From positions 124,001-188,000 of the forward strand of contig CAUJDF010000058.1 of the NCBI GenBank assembly GCA_963169045.1: 64,000 nt of DNA, in the 5' to 3' direction. A program made the position numbers and the translations under genes. How positions within the stretch are numbered: the stretch's first letter is position 1; each line of letters starts with the position of its first letter. A model generated the notes under the pieces. That model saw nothing but the letters and a program-made list of their open reading frames with translations. It was not told where the DNA came from and made no database searches. The DNA comes from Myxococcota bacterium. Lineage in GTDB: Bacteria; Myxococcota_A; Bradymonadia; UBA7976; UBA1532. Below, in pieces: positions 1-10,590 of the stretch.

Positions 1-1522
<1,522 letters not shown>

Positions 1523-1627
1523 CGTTCCCTCCGCCGCGTCCGCAGAGGGTCGCAGAGGGCCGCGAGACACGGCAACAACGCCCCGACCGGTTGCCCGCGC
1601 TCGCGCTCGGCCCGCGGCTCTCCGAGG

Positions 1628-1737
1628 GTCCGACCCTGCGACCCCCACGAACGGATCCCGCGCTCCTGGGTCCGACCCGGCGACCCCCACGAACGGATCC
1701 CGCGCTCCTGGGTCCGACCCTGCGACCCCCACGAGCG
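1628..1737. repeat. 42-bp tandem repeat, about 2.6 copies
   Basis: Units start at 1628, 1670 and 1712 and the third breaks off after about 26 bp. The first two units differ at one base. Each unit begins with a near-perfect palindrome of the form GGGTC-C-GACCC, so the array holds three equally spaced candidate binding or hairpin sites. It lies in the spacer between the end of the btu operon and the MopE-like gene, both on the minus strand, and ends about 105 bp upstream of the latter's start codon. Confidence 0.85.
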
Positions 1738-1761
1738 TTCGCGCCCCGCGAGCCGGCGGCC

Positions 1762-2535
1762 TCACCGCCGCAGCGGCACCACGTACGGCACGCCTGCCTC
1801 CGGGTGCCGCCCGACCTCGGCCCGGATCCCGAACACGCGCTCGAGCAACCCGGCATCGATCACGCCGCCGGGCGCCCCCGCCGCGACCACCCGCCCCGCC
1901 TCGAGCACCACCACCCGGTCGCAGAACTGAGCGGCGAGGTTCACGTCGTGCAGGACGGCCACCACCGCCCGCCCCTCCGCCCGCAGCCGCGACGCGAGCG
2001 CACCCCACACCGTCATCGCCTGCCCCGGATCGAGGTGCGCGGTCGGCTCGTCGAGCAGCAGCAGCGGCGCGCCCTGCGCGAGCGCCTGCGCGAGGAAGAC
2101 GCGCTGCCGCTCCCCACCGGACAGCGTGTCGACCGGCCGCTCCGCGAGCGCCGACGCGTCGACCGCCGCCAGCGCCGCCTCCGCCGCCGCCCGGTCCGCG
2201 GGACGGTCCAGCAACCCCTCCGCCTGCGCCGTGCGCCCGAGGAGCACCACCTGGAGCGCCGTGAACGCGAACGCGATGCGCGGTTGCTGCGGCAGCCACG
2301 CCACGCGCCCCGCGCGCTCCGCGTCCGAAAGGCGCGCGAGATCGAGACCTTGTACGCGCACGTGCCCCGCGCCCGGCCGGTCGAGCCCGGCGAGCAGGCG
2401 CAGCAGCGTCGACTTGCCGCTCCCGTTCGGCCCGATGATCCCGACGAGCTCGCCGGCGCGTGCCTCGAGATCCACGCCGGCGAGCACGTCGCGGCGCCCG
2501 TAGGCGAAGCGCAGGCCGCGCGCTTCCAGGCTCAC
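1762..2535 (-). CDS. btuD: Cobalamin/Fe-siderophore ABC transporter ATP-binding protein
   Basis: This 257-aa protein is the cytoplasmic ATPase that would power BtuC. It shows Walker A GPNGSGKST (about residue 37), a Q-loop, signature LSGGERQR, Walker B LLLLDEPTAHLD and a switch His in VLHDV. Length and motifs fit the FecCD/BtuD class. Translation probably starts at the GTG at 2535, which overlaps the btuC stop in a GTGA, so the two are translationally coupled. It is the last gene of the riboswitch-led operon. By sequence alone it could serve haem or siderophores; the B12 riboswitch decides the assignment. Confidence 0.92.
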   Translation of the reverse strand: MSLEARGLRFAYGRRDVLAGVDLEARAGELVGIIGPNGSGKSTLLRLLAGLDRPGAGHVRVQGLDLARLSDAERAGRVAWLPQQPRIAFAFTALQVVLLGRTAQAEGLLDRPADRAAAEAALAAVDASALAERPVDTLSGGERQRVFLAQALAQGAPLLLLDEPTAHLDPGQAMTVWGALASRLRAEGRAVVAVLHDVNLAAQFCDRVVVLEAGRVVAAGAPGGVIDAGLLERVFGIRAEVGRHPEAGVPYVVPLRR

Positions 2536-3569
2536 GCCAGCCGCTCCCGCTCGCGCCACAGCAGGTACAGGAAGAGCGGCCCGCCGAGGAACGCCGTGAC
2601 CACGCCCACCGGCAGCTCGGTGGTGAGCGCCGCGAAGAGCAGGCGCGATCCCGTGTCGCACGTCACGAGGAAGGCCGCGCCGCCGAGCGCCGCCGCCGGC
2701 AGCAGCAGGCGGTGGTCCGGGCCGAGCACGAGCCGCAGCAGGTGCGGCACCACGAGCCCGACGAAGCCGATGAGGCCGCCGACGCTGACCGCCGCGCCGA
2801 CGACGAGGCAGGCGGCGACGAGCAGGCCGCGGCGCAGCCGCACCACGTCGACGCCCACCGCGCGGGCGCCGTCGTCGCCGAGCGCGAGCGCGTTCAGCCC
2901 GCGCCCGTGGCGCAGCATCCAGCCCGTCGCGAGGACGACGAGCCCGCCGGCGACCGAGAGCTCGAGCAGCCCCATCGTCTCGACCGACAGCGTGCCCATG
3001 AGCCAGAACAGGATCTCCTGCGCCTTGCGCGCCTCGACGACGGCCTCGACGAGCAGGACGCCGGCGCCGGCGAACGCGTTGAACACGACGCCGCCGAGCA
3101 GGATGACGAGCGGCGATGCGCCGTGCCGCCCGCGGGCGAGGCGCCAGAGGAGCGCGGTGGCGAGCAGGGCGCCGGCGAACGCCGAGAGCTGCACCCCGCC
3201 CGCGAGCGTCGCCGGCAGGATCGCCAGCGCGAGCGCGCCGGCGAGCGCCGCCCCGCCCGACACGCCGAGGATGTAGGGATCGGCGAGCGGATTGCGCAGC
3301 AGCGCCTGAAAGACGACGCCGACCGCCGCCAGGCCGCCGCCGAGCACGGCGCCGGCGAGCACGCGCGGGAGGCGCGCGCGCCAGACGATGGCCGCGTCGA
3401 GGCCCTCGCCGCGCCACACGGCCGCCCAGTCGAGCGCGCCGCTCCCGAGCGCCAGCCCGGCGACGATGGAGGCCAGCGCCGCGGCCCCGAGCGCCGCCAG
3501 CGCGACGGCGAAACGGCGCCGCGTGAGCAGCGCCGGCGGCCCCACCGCGTCGGCCGGCGGGCGCCTCAC
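2532..3569 (-). CDS. btuC: Cobalamin ABC transporter permease
   Basis: A 345-aa inner-membrane protein of the FecCD/BtuC family with about ten hydrophobic segments. Family hallmarks are the NPLADPYILGVSGG segment after the second or third helix and GLIGFVGLVVPHLLR near the C-terminal third, which contacts the ATPase. I chose the GTG at 3569 because it overlaps the btuF stop in a GTGA and gives a normal-length N-terminus; the longer open frame upstream only shadows btuF. It would pass cobalamin delivered by BtuF across the inner membrane. Confidence 0.93.
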   Translation of the reverse strand: MRRPPADAVGPPALLTRRRFAVALAALGAAALASIVAGLALGSGALDWAAVWRGEGLDAAIVWRARLPRVLAGAVLGGGLAAVGVVFQALLRNPLADPYILGVSGGAALAGALALAILPATLAGGVQLSAFAGALLATALLWRLARGRHGASPLVILLGGVVFNAFAGAGVLLVEAVVEARKAQEILFWLMGTLSVETMGLLELSVAGGLVVLATGWMLRHGRGLNALALGDDGARAVGVDVVRLRRGLLVAACLVVGAAVSVGGLIGFVGLVVPHLLRLVLGPDHRLLLPAAALGGAAFLVTCDTGSRLLFAALTTELPVGVVTAFLGGPLFLYLLWRERERLA

Positions 3570-4393
3570 GGGTGCAGCACGCCGACGAGCCACGCGAGCC
3601 CCTCGCCCACCCGCAGCCCCGGCTGCATGAGGCCCGGCTGGTCCGCCGCGTGGACCCGCGACGTCGCGACCGCCGGCACCTCGGGCCAGCGCGCCCAGAA
3701 CGACGCCACGTCCCCTTCGCCCTCGCCCATCGAGGCGTCGAGGACCACCTCCGGCCGCAGCCGCAGCACGTCCTCGATCGTGAGCTTGGGATAGGCCACG
3801 CGCGCCGCGCCGACCACGTTCTCGGCACCGGCGCGCCGCAGCATGTCGTCGCCGAAGCTGCCGGGGCCCGCCGCGACGAGCGGCCGGTGTCCGTAGACGA
3901 AGAGCACACGCGGCTTCGCTCCCGGGCGGACGCGCGCCGCCGCCGCCGCGAGCGACGCGTGCAGCTCGGCGACGAGCGCCTCCGCCGCCTGCGCCCGCCC
4001 CACCGCGCCGCCGACGGCGCGCACCGTCGCCTCCACGCCGGCCAGGTCGTCCGGCTTCACGGCGAGCGTGCGCACCCCGAGGCTCGCGAGGCGCGCCAGC
4101 ACGGGCCCGCTGGCCGGGTTCTCCGGCGCGACCACGAGATCGGGCCGCAGCGCCAGGATCGCCTCGAGGTTCGGATCGGCGAAGCCCCCGATCTTGGGGC
4201 GCAGCTTCGCCTCGGGCGGGTGGTCGCAGTAGCGCGTGACACCGACGACGCGCTCCCCGGCGCCGAGGCGGAAGAGCACCTCGGTCACGCTCGGCGCGAG
4301 ACTGACGACCCGTTGCGGCGTCGCGTCGGTGGGCGGAGATCCGCCGCGGCACGCGCCCAGCGCGAGCGCGGCGAGGAGCAGGACGCGGATCAC
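3566..4393 (-). CDS. btuF: Cobalamin-binding periplasmic lipoprotein BtuF
   Basis: A class III periplasmic binding protein of 275 aa. The N-terminus is a short lipoprotein signal with Cys15, so it is probably tethered to a membrane. The family start RVVSLAPSVTEVLFRLGAG and the later LRPDLVV motif are both present, with a second lobe containing VLFVYGHRPLVAAGPGS. The GTG at 4393 overlaps the stop of the upstream beta-propeller gene in a GTGA. Position between a TonB receptor and btuCD under a B12 riboswitch makes cobalamin the likely ligand. Confidence 0.92.
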   Translation of the reverse strand: MIRVLLLAALALGACRGGSPPTDATPQRVVSLAPSVTEVLFRLGAGERVVGVTRYCDHPPEAKLRPKIGGFADPNLEAILALRPDLVVAPENPASGPVLARLASLGVRTLAVKPDDLAGVEATVRAVGGAVGRAQAAEALVAELHASLAAAAARVRPGAKPRVLFVYGHRPLVAAGPGSFGDDMLRRAGAENVVGAARVAYPKLTIEDVLRLRPEVVLDASMGEGEGDVASFWARWPEVPAVATSRVHAADQPGLMQPGLRVGEGLAWLVGVLHP

Positions 4394-5580
4394 GGGATCC
4401 GCACGGTGGCGCCGCCGTCCACGTCGATCAGCGTCACGGCGTTCGTCTTCCACTCGCTCACGGCGATGCGCGTCCCGTCGGCGTTCACCGCCACGTGCCA
4501 CGGGTTCGCGCCGGGATCGAGCGCCCAGGCCGCCACCTCGCTGCCGTCCTCCAGGCTCCAGGCCTTCACGTTGTTGCCGAGCGAATCGACCACGTACGCG
4601 CGTCCGTTCGCCACTTCGAGATCGTTCGGCGCCTCGCCGAGATCGGCCACGACCGTCTCCGGCGCCGCGCCGCCGCAGTCGCCCGACTCGGTCCGCGTCA
4701 GGCCGGCGAGGTCGAGCGAGCGCAGCGCCCCGGAGATGCCCATCACGTAGTACAGCGTGTCGCCATCGACGCGCGGCAGCTGCGCGCCCTCGGTCTGGCC
4801 CGCCACCTCGCCGAGGTCGACCGAGCAGGGCCAGGGCGCGCCCGCGCCGTCGAGGACGTACAGCCGATCCTCATTGAAGTCGAGGAGATACACGCGCCCA
4901 CCCGCGGCGGTCAGCGTGCCGAGCGACACGCGGCGGTCCTCGGTGCCGTCGAACCAGACCGGGTCCGCCGGCCCGCGGCTGAGCGCGCCGCCCGCCGCGT
5001 CGTACAGCGCGACGACGTTGGCGATGCTGAACGAGACGACCCCCACTTCCCCGAGGAAGGCGAGGTCGACCGGGCCGGCGATGCCCGGCGTCGCGCGCTC
5101 GATCGGGATGGGGGTCGACGCCGACGGCGCGTCGGCCGTGTCGAGCGTGGCGACGTCGAGGCGGTCGATGGCGCCGGGCTCGAGGCCGAGCGGGTTCTCG
5201 AAGTCGGTGTAGTCGAGCGTGCCCGAGTCGACGACGTACACGGCGTCGCCGCGGACGGTGAGGCTCTGCGGGTTCTTCGCCGACGTCGGGATCTGGTTGA
5301 CGACCGCGCCGGACGCCGGATCGACGACGGTCACGAAGCCGGCGCCGTACGCGAACGTCGTGCCGTCGAACGCGGTGTTCGTCACGACGAGCCGGTCCCC
5401 GACGAAGGCGAGCGCCTGGGGCGCGGCGAAGTTCTCCTCGACCGGACCGCCGCCCATCCCGCCCATGCCGCCGGCGCCGCCCATGCCGCCCGCGCCGCCC
5501 ACGCCGCCCGCGCCGCCGTCGTCCCCACCGCCGTCGCACCCCGCCGCCGCCAGCGCCGCCGCCACCCACACTCGCTTCAT
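4390..5580 (-). CDS. Beta-propeller lipoprotein in the B12 operon, BtuG-like candidate
   Basis: A 396-aa lipoprotein with signal MKRVWVAAALAAAGC (Cys15), then about 30 residues of Gly/Met-rich spacer, then a YVTN/YncE-type beta-propeller. The repeats show as phrases such as DRLVVTNTAF, DAVYVVDSG, GRVYLLDFNEDRLYVLD, GRAYVVDSLGNNVKAW and GTRIAVSEWKTNAVTLID. The ATG at 5580-5578 overlaps the TonB receptor stop by one base and the stop overlaps btuF, so all are coupled. In Bacteroidota the surface lipoprotein BtuG, also a beta-propeller, sits on BtuB and captures B12. Equivalence here is inferred from context and fold only. A generic periplasmic or quinoprotein-like propeller remains possible. 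Confidence 0.85.
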   Translation of the reverse strand: MKRVWVAAALAAAGCDGGGDDGGAGGVGGAGGMGGAGGMGGMGGGPVEENFAAPQALAFVGDRLVVTNTAFDGTTFAYGAGFVTVVDPASGAVVNQIPTSAKNPQSLTVRGDAVYVVDSGTLDYTDFENPLGLEPGAIDRLDVATLDTADAPSASTPIPIERATPGIAGPVDLAFLGEVGVVSFSIANVVALYDAAGGALSRGPADPVWFDGTEDRRVSLGTLTAAGGRVYLLDFNEDRLYVLDGAGAPWPCSVDLGEVAGQTEGAQLPRVDGDTLYYVMGISGALRSLDLAGLTRTESGDCGGAAPETVVADLGEAPNDLEVANGRAYVVDSLGNNVKAWSLEDGSEVAAWALDPGANPWHVAVNADGTRIAVSEWKTNAVTLIDVDGGATVRIP

Positions 5581-7490
5581 CACCGCTCGCCTCCCCGCGC
5601 GGCGTCCGCCGCATCGAGCCGGAGCGCGAACAGCACCGTCCGCCCCGGCAGTGGTCGTTGCACGGCGTCCACCGCCCCGCGCTCGTCGAGCGCGTTGCGG
5701 ATCTCGAGCCCGGCGCGGAAGCCCCCGCCGATCGGCCCGTCGACGCCCACCTCCCAGAACCCGTATCCGTCGATCTTCCGCCCGCCGAAGCGGTCGGTCG
5801 TGCGCTCGCCGCGCGCGTCCCACGCCACCCACGTCCGCGCCTCCCCCGCCTCGGCCGTCGCGCGCGCGAACACGCGGTGCGCCGGCCGGAAGGGCAGCGG
5901 CGGATGCGGCGCGAAGTCGAACGCGGTGTCGAGGTGGGTGTAGGTGGCGTCGAGGCGCAACGGGCCCGCGCCGAGCGTGGCGGACAGCTCCTGCCCGGTG
6001 ACGCGGGCGCCGAAGTCGTCGCGCGCGCGCACCAGCGTCGCCGTCTCCTGCACGAACAGGATGAGGCGGTCGTACCGCTCCTCGAACCAGACGGCCTCGA
6101 GCGCGACGTGGTCGCCGAGGCGCAGCTGCAGGCCCGCGTCCCAGGCGAGGCCGTCCTCGGGGCGCAGGTCGGGGTTGCCGACGATGCCCGCGCCATAGAA
6201 GTAGAGCTCGTCGAGCCCCGGATCGCGGAAGACGCGGCCGGCGTTCGCCCGCACCACGAGCCAGTCGAGGGGCGACCAGGCGCCGCCGGCCTGGGGCACG
6301 ACGATCGGTGCGCGGTCGTCGGTGTCGTCGACGCGCACCGCGCCGGAGAGCGACGCCGGCCCGACGCGGAGCGTCTCGCTCAGCACCGCCGCCGCCCCGA
6401 GCCGCGCCTCGTCCCTCGGCTTGACGAAGAACTGCGCGCCTTCGACGCGCGTCTTCGCGGCGTCGCGCCGCGCCGCGATCGCGAGCGCGGGCCGGTGGCG
6501 CGCGCTGCCCGTCCAGGCGACGCGCAGCCCCGCCGCGATCGTCGTGTCGTCCGCCTCGTAGCGCTCGGGGATCCCGAGCAGCCCCGGCGCCGGCACCCCG
6601 GGCAGGCGCGGGTCGTCGAACGCGTACGTCGCGCGGCTTCCGGAGACCAGCGCGCCCACCTCCCAGTCGTCGAGGGGGCGCCCCGTCCAGCTCGCCGCCC
6701 CGAGCGCGCGCCGCCGCCGGCTGCGCGCCGTCGGGTTCTGAAACTGCTCGTGTCCCGGCTCGCCGCGCTCGTCCGCGAGCCCCTCGCCGTGCAGCGACAG
6801 GCGGCCGCGCGCCGTGCGGACGCGCACGCGGGCGAGCGCCGCGCCGAGCGCGTGGTCGTGGTTGCGGCGCGCGCGCGTCCGTCCGTTGACGTCCTCGAAG
6901 GGAAAGTCGCCCTCTGCCGCGCTCAGGCGTCCGACGCCGAGCAGATCGAAGCCCCGCTCCCCGTGGGCGAAGGCCGCGTCGAGCTGGCGCAGCTGGTGGG
7001 AGCCCAGGCGCGCCGCCGCATGCACCGCGCTGCCCGGCCCGACCTCGCGCGTGCGCAGCCGCAGCACGCCGCCCATGGCGCCGCTGCCGTATGCCGCCGC
7101 CGCGGCGCCGCGCACGATCTCGACGCGATCGAGGTACGCCGGCGGGATCGTCGCGAGGTCGAGCGCGCCGCCGCGCGCGCCGCTCAGGGGGATGTCGTCG
7201 AGGAACGCCGCGACCTGGTGCGCCCCCGCGCCGCGCAGCCGCACCTCCGCCGCGCGCCCCGCCCCGCCTTCGCTGCGCAGGTCGACCCCCGCGGCGCCGC
7301 GCAACAGGTCGGCGAGGCCGGTGAGCTGGCCGGGCGTGTCCCCGGGCCGGACGACGGTGGTGAACGAGGCCGGGGTCCGCCTGTCGGAAGGCTCCGCGCG
7401 CACGACGATCTCGTCGCCCTCTTCGGGGCCGGTCGCGGCGATGAGCAACAGACAGGCGCACGCCCCGACGGCGCGCGCGAACGATGACAG
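5580..7490 (-). CDS. btuB: TonB-dependent cobalamin receptor (BtuB-like), probable CTG start
   Basis: A 636-aa outer-membrane receptor. After a signal peptide the mature N-terminus has a TonB-box-like DEIVVRAEP, then a plug domain (GLADLLRGAAGVDLRSEGG, LRGAGAHQVAAFLDDIPL, RVEIVRGAAAAAYGSGAMGG) and a beta-barrel ending in an aromatic-poor VLFALRLDAADAARGGER. There is no ATG or GTG between the riboswitch and the hydrophobic signal. The only sensible start is CTG at 7490, six bases after AAAGAGGGGG. An in-frame ATG at 7598 would put the N-terminus inside the riboswitch and is rejected. The receptor heads the operon and would import cobalamin with TonB. Confidence 0.88.
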   Translation of the reverse strand: MSSFARAVGACACLLLIAATGPEEGDEIVVRAEPSDRRTPASFTTVVRPGDTPGQLTGLADLLRGAAGVDLRSEGGAGRAAEVRLRGAGAHQVAAFLDDIPLSGARGGALDLATIPPAYLDRVEIVRGAAAAAYGSGAMGGVLRLRTREVGPGSAVHAAARLGSHQLRQLDAAFAHGERGFDLLGVGRLSAAEGDFPFEDVNGRTRARRNHDHALGAALARVRVRTARGRLSLHGEGLADERGEPGHEQFQNPTARSRRRRALGAASWTGRPLDDWEVGALVSGSRATYAFDDPRLPGVPAPGLLGIPERYEADDTTIAAGLRVAWTGSARHRPALAIAARRDAAKTRVEGAQFFVKPRDEARLGAAAVLSETLRVGPASLSGAVRVDDTDDRAPIVVPQAGGAWSPLDWLVVRANAGRVFRDPGLDELYFYGAGIVGNPDLRPEDGLAWDAGLQLRLGDHVALEAVWFEERYDRLILFVQETATLVRARDDFGARVTGQELSATLGAGPLRLDATYTHLDTAFDFAPHPPLPFRPAHRVFARATAEAGEARTWVAWDARGERTTDRFGGRKIDGYGFWEVGVDGPIGGGFRAGLEIRNALDERGAVDAVQRPLPGRTVLFALRLDAADAARGGER

Positions 7491-7499
7491 AGCCGCCCC

Positions 7500-7515
7500 C
7501 TCTTTCCGCGAAGAG
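7500..7515 (-). promoter_or_regulatory. Possible Shine-Dalgarno-sequestering hairpin, B12 expression platform
   Basis: On the minus strand CTCTT (7515-7511) can pair with AAGAG (7504-7500) across a six-base loop. The second arm is part of the AAAGAGGGGG ribosome site at 7505-7496 that serves the btuB CTG start. Pairing would hide the ribosome site, as expected for a translation-controlling cobalamin riboswitch. This is inferred from base pairing only. Confidence 0.45.
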
Positions 7516-7524
7516 CGTGGACGT

Positions 7525-7722
7525 GGGTTGCACGCCGGGGCAGGTTTCCTGGCTCGGGGATCAACGTCGCGCGGACGACCTTCCACCGATGCGCGCATCG
7601 GCGTGGCGTCGAGGACGGCGGGGCGCCGTCCCAGGTCCGCGCGGCTCGCCCCTCACAGTGGCGGGACCGCGCCGGTTTCTCACCGGACTTCCCTATTACC
7701 CCCCTCGCGGGGGCACCTCGGC
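7525..7722 (-). ncRNA. Cobalamin (B12) riboswitch
   Basis: Read on the minus strand the region has the conserved blocks of the cobalamin aptamer in order: GGTGCC, GGGAAGTCCGGTG, AAACCGGCGCGGTCCCGCC, ACTGTGAGGGG, and near the 3' end the B12 box GAGCCAGGAAACCTGCC at about 7557-7541. It is followed within about 35 nt by the btuB ribosome site. Binding of a cobalamin should repress the uptake operon downstream. The 5' end is only about 14 bp after the stop of the response-regulator gene. Confidence 0.95.
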
Positions 7723-7735
7723 GACGGGGGAGATA

Positions 7736-8113
7736 TCAGCCGGTGGGCACGCGCGCAAGGAACTCGGCGATGGTCGAGCGCAGTTCGGCCAGCCGGAACG
7801 GTTTGGAGAGGAACCCGTCGCACCCCGCCGCCAGCGCCTTCTCGCGGTCACCCACCATGCAGTGGGCGGTGAGGGCGATGACCGGGATGTCTCGCAGCTG
7901 CGGGTCGCGCCGGATGAGACGCGTACAGCTCAGCCCGTCGACGACGGGCAGGCTGACGTCCATGAGGATGAGGTCCGGACGGCGAAGCCGCGCGGCGTCG
8001 AGACCTTCGTCGCCGTTCGTCGCCGTCTCGATCTCGTACAGCCCCGCGAGCATCTGCGTCACGAGGTCGCGGTTGTCGGGGGCATCTTCGATGTACAGGA
8101 TGCGCTTCGACAT
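7736..8113 (-). CDS. Single-domain response regulator (receiver only)
   Basis: A 125-aa CheY/DivK-like receiver with no output domain. The acidic pocket (IEDAPDN near residue 9), the phospho-acceptor Asp in ILMDVSLP (about residue 52), Thr in ALTAH (about 82) and Lys in LSKPF (about 105) are all present, so it should be phosphorylatable. It lies 30 bp after the Ser/Thr kinase gene on the same strand and is probably in one transcript with it. No histidine kinase is nearby, so its phosphodonor is unknown. Confidence 0.92.
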   Translation of the reverse strand: MSKRILYIEDAPDNRDLVTQMLAGLYEIETATNGDEGLDAARLRRPDLILMDVSLPVVDGLSCTRLIRRDPQLRDIPVIALTAHCMVGDREKALAAGCDGFLSKPFRLAELRSTIAEFLARVPTG

Positions 8114-8143
8114 CGCGGGCGTCCCTTGCTCGGGCCGGGGGGC

Positions 8144-9970
<1,827 letters not shown>

Positions 9971-10065
9971 CCGGAAACTCGCCGACTTACCCCGCAGCCC
10001 GTCGGCCAGCGGCATACAAACGCTCGAAACTACTGATAAAATGCAACTCCGGCCACCAATCGAAG

Positions 10066-10094
10066 ACTATAGTTCCAGCGCCGTCGCGACGCAA
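10066..10094 (-). promoter_or_regulatory. Sigma-70 promoter for the Ser/Thr kinase gene
   Basis: On the minus strand TTGCGT (10094-10089), a 17-bp spacer and TATAGT (10071-10066) form a near-consensus promoter. It would start transcription about 90 nt before the kinase ATG at 9970. Confidence 0.65.
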
Positions 10095-10158
10095 GCTCGC
10101 GGCCGGTCGCCGGGCCCCGGCTTGACAAGGGTCGCCGGGTGGGCGGACCTTCCGTGCG

Positions 10159-10497
10159 ATGCGCCTTCTCGTCGTCATCCTGAAGGACTACGCGAAGGTC
10201 GAGCGATTGTTGCTCGGCCTCATCGAGATCGGGGTCACCGGGGCGACGGTGTTCGAGGGCCGGGGCATGGGGCAGATCGTCGGCGGCGAAATGCCGATCT
10301 TCGCGGCGCTGCGCGGTCTCTTCCCGGGATCGACGGCGGACTCCCACGTCATCGTCGTCGTCACCGACGCGCCGCGTGCCGAGGCCGCGGTGGCCCTCGT
10401 CGGGCGGGTGGCCGGGCCGCTCGACCGCCCGGGCGCGGGCATCGCCTTCACGATCGCGCTCGAGGGCGTCTGGGGTCTCAAGCCCGAGCTGCCTTAG
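10159..10497 (+). CDS. PII-like / CutA-fold small protein
   Basis: A 112-aa protein starting MRLLVVILKDYAKVERLLLGL. The start and the alternation of a beta-strand, a helix and a Gly-rich turn (VTGATVFEGRGMGQIVGGE) resemble the ferredoxin-like PII/CutA superfamily, often annotated as P-II family nitrogen regulator-like. The uridylylated Tyr of the classical T-loop is not evident, so signalling through GlnD is not supported. It stands alone on the plus strand, divergent from the kinase. A TTGACA at 10122 could be its -35 box, but no matching -10 is clear. Ligand and target are unknown. Confidence 0.75.
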   Translation: MRLLVVILKDYAKVERLLLGLIEIGVTGATVFEGRGMGQIVGGEMPIFAALRGLFPGSTADSHVIVVVTDAPRAEAAVALVGRVAGPLDRPGAGIAFTIALEGVWGLKPELP

Positions 10498-10590
10498 CGC
10501 CGCCCCTGATCTGGCGCGCCGTGGCGGTTGAACCGTCTCGCCGCATCGACTACATCTGCCTCTCTTCGCGGTTCCGCGGGGAGGCCCTCC

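Noticed and set aside
1628-1737. Tandem repeat as a CRISPR array
   Set aside because: Units abut directly without unique spacers, only 2.6 copies, no cas genes.
1762-3909. Very long single frame covering BtuD, BtuC and part of BtuF
   Set aside because: Only its last 257 codons match a protein family; the rest is out of frame with btuC and btuF.
5580-7598. ATG at 7598 as start of the TonB receptor
   Set aside because: It lies inside the B12 aptamer and gives a highly charged N-terminus before the signal peptide.
10122-10127. TTGACA as a full promoter of the PII-like gene
   Set aside because: No -10 element at 16-18 bp; only noted as a possible -35 box.
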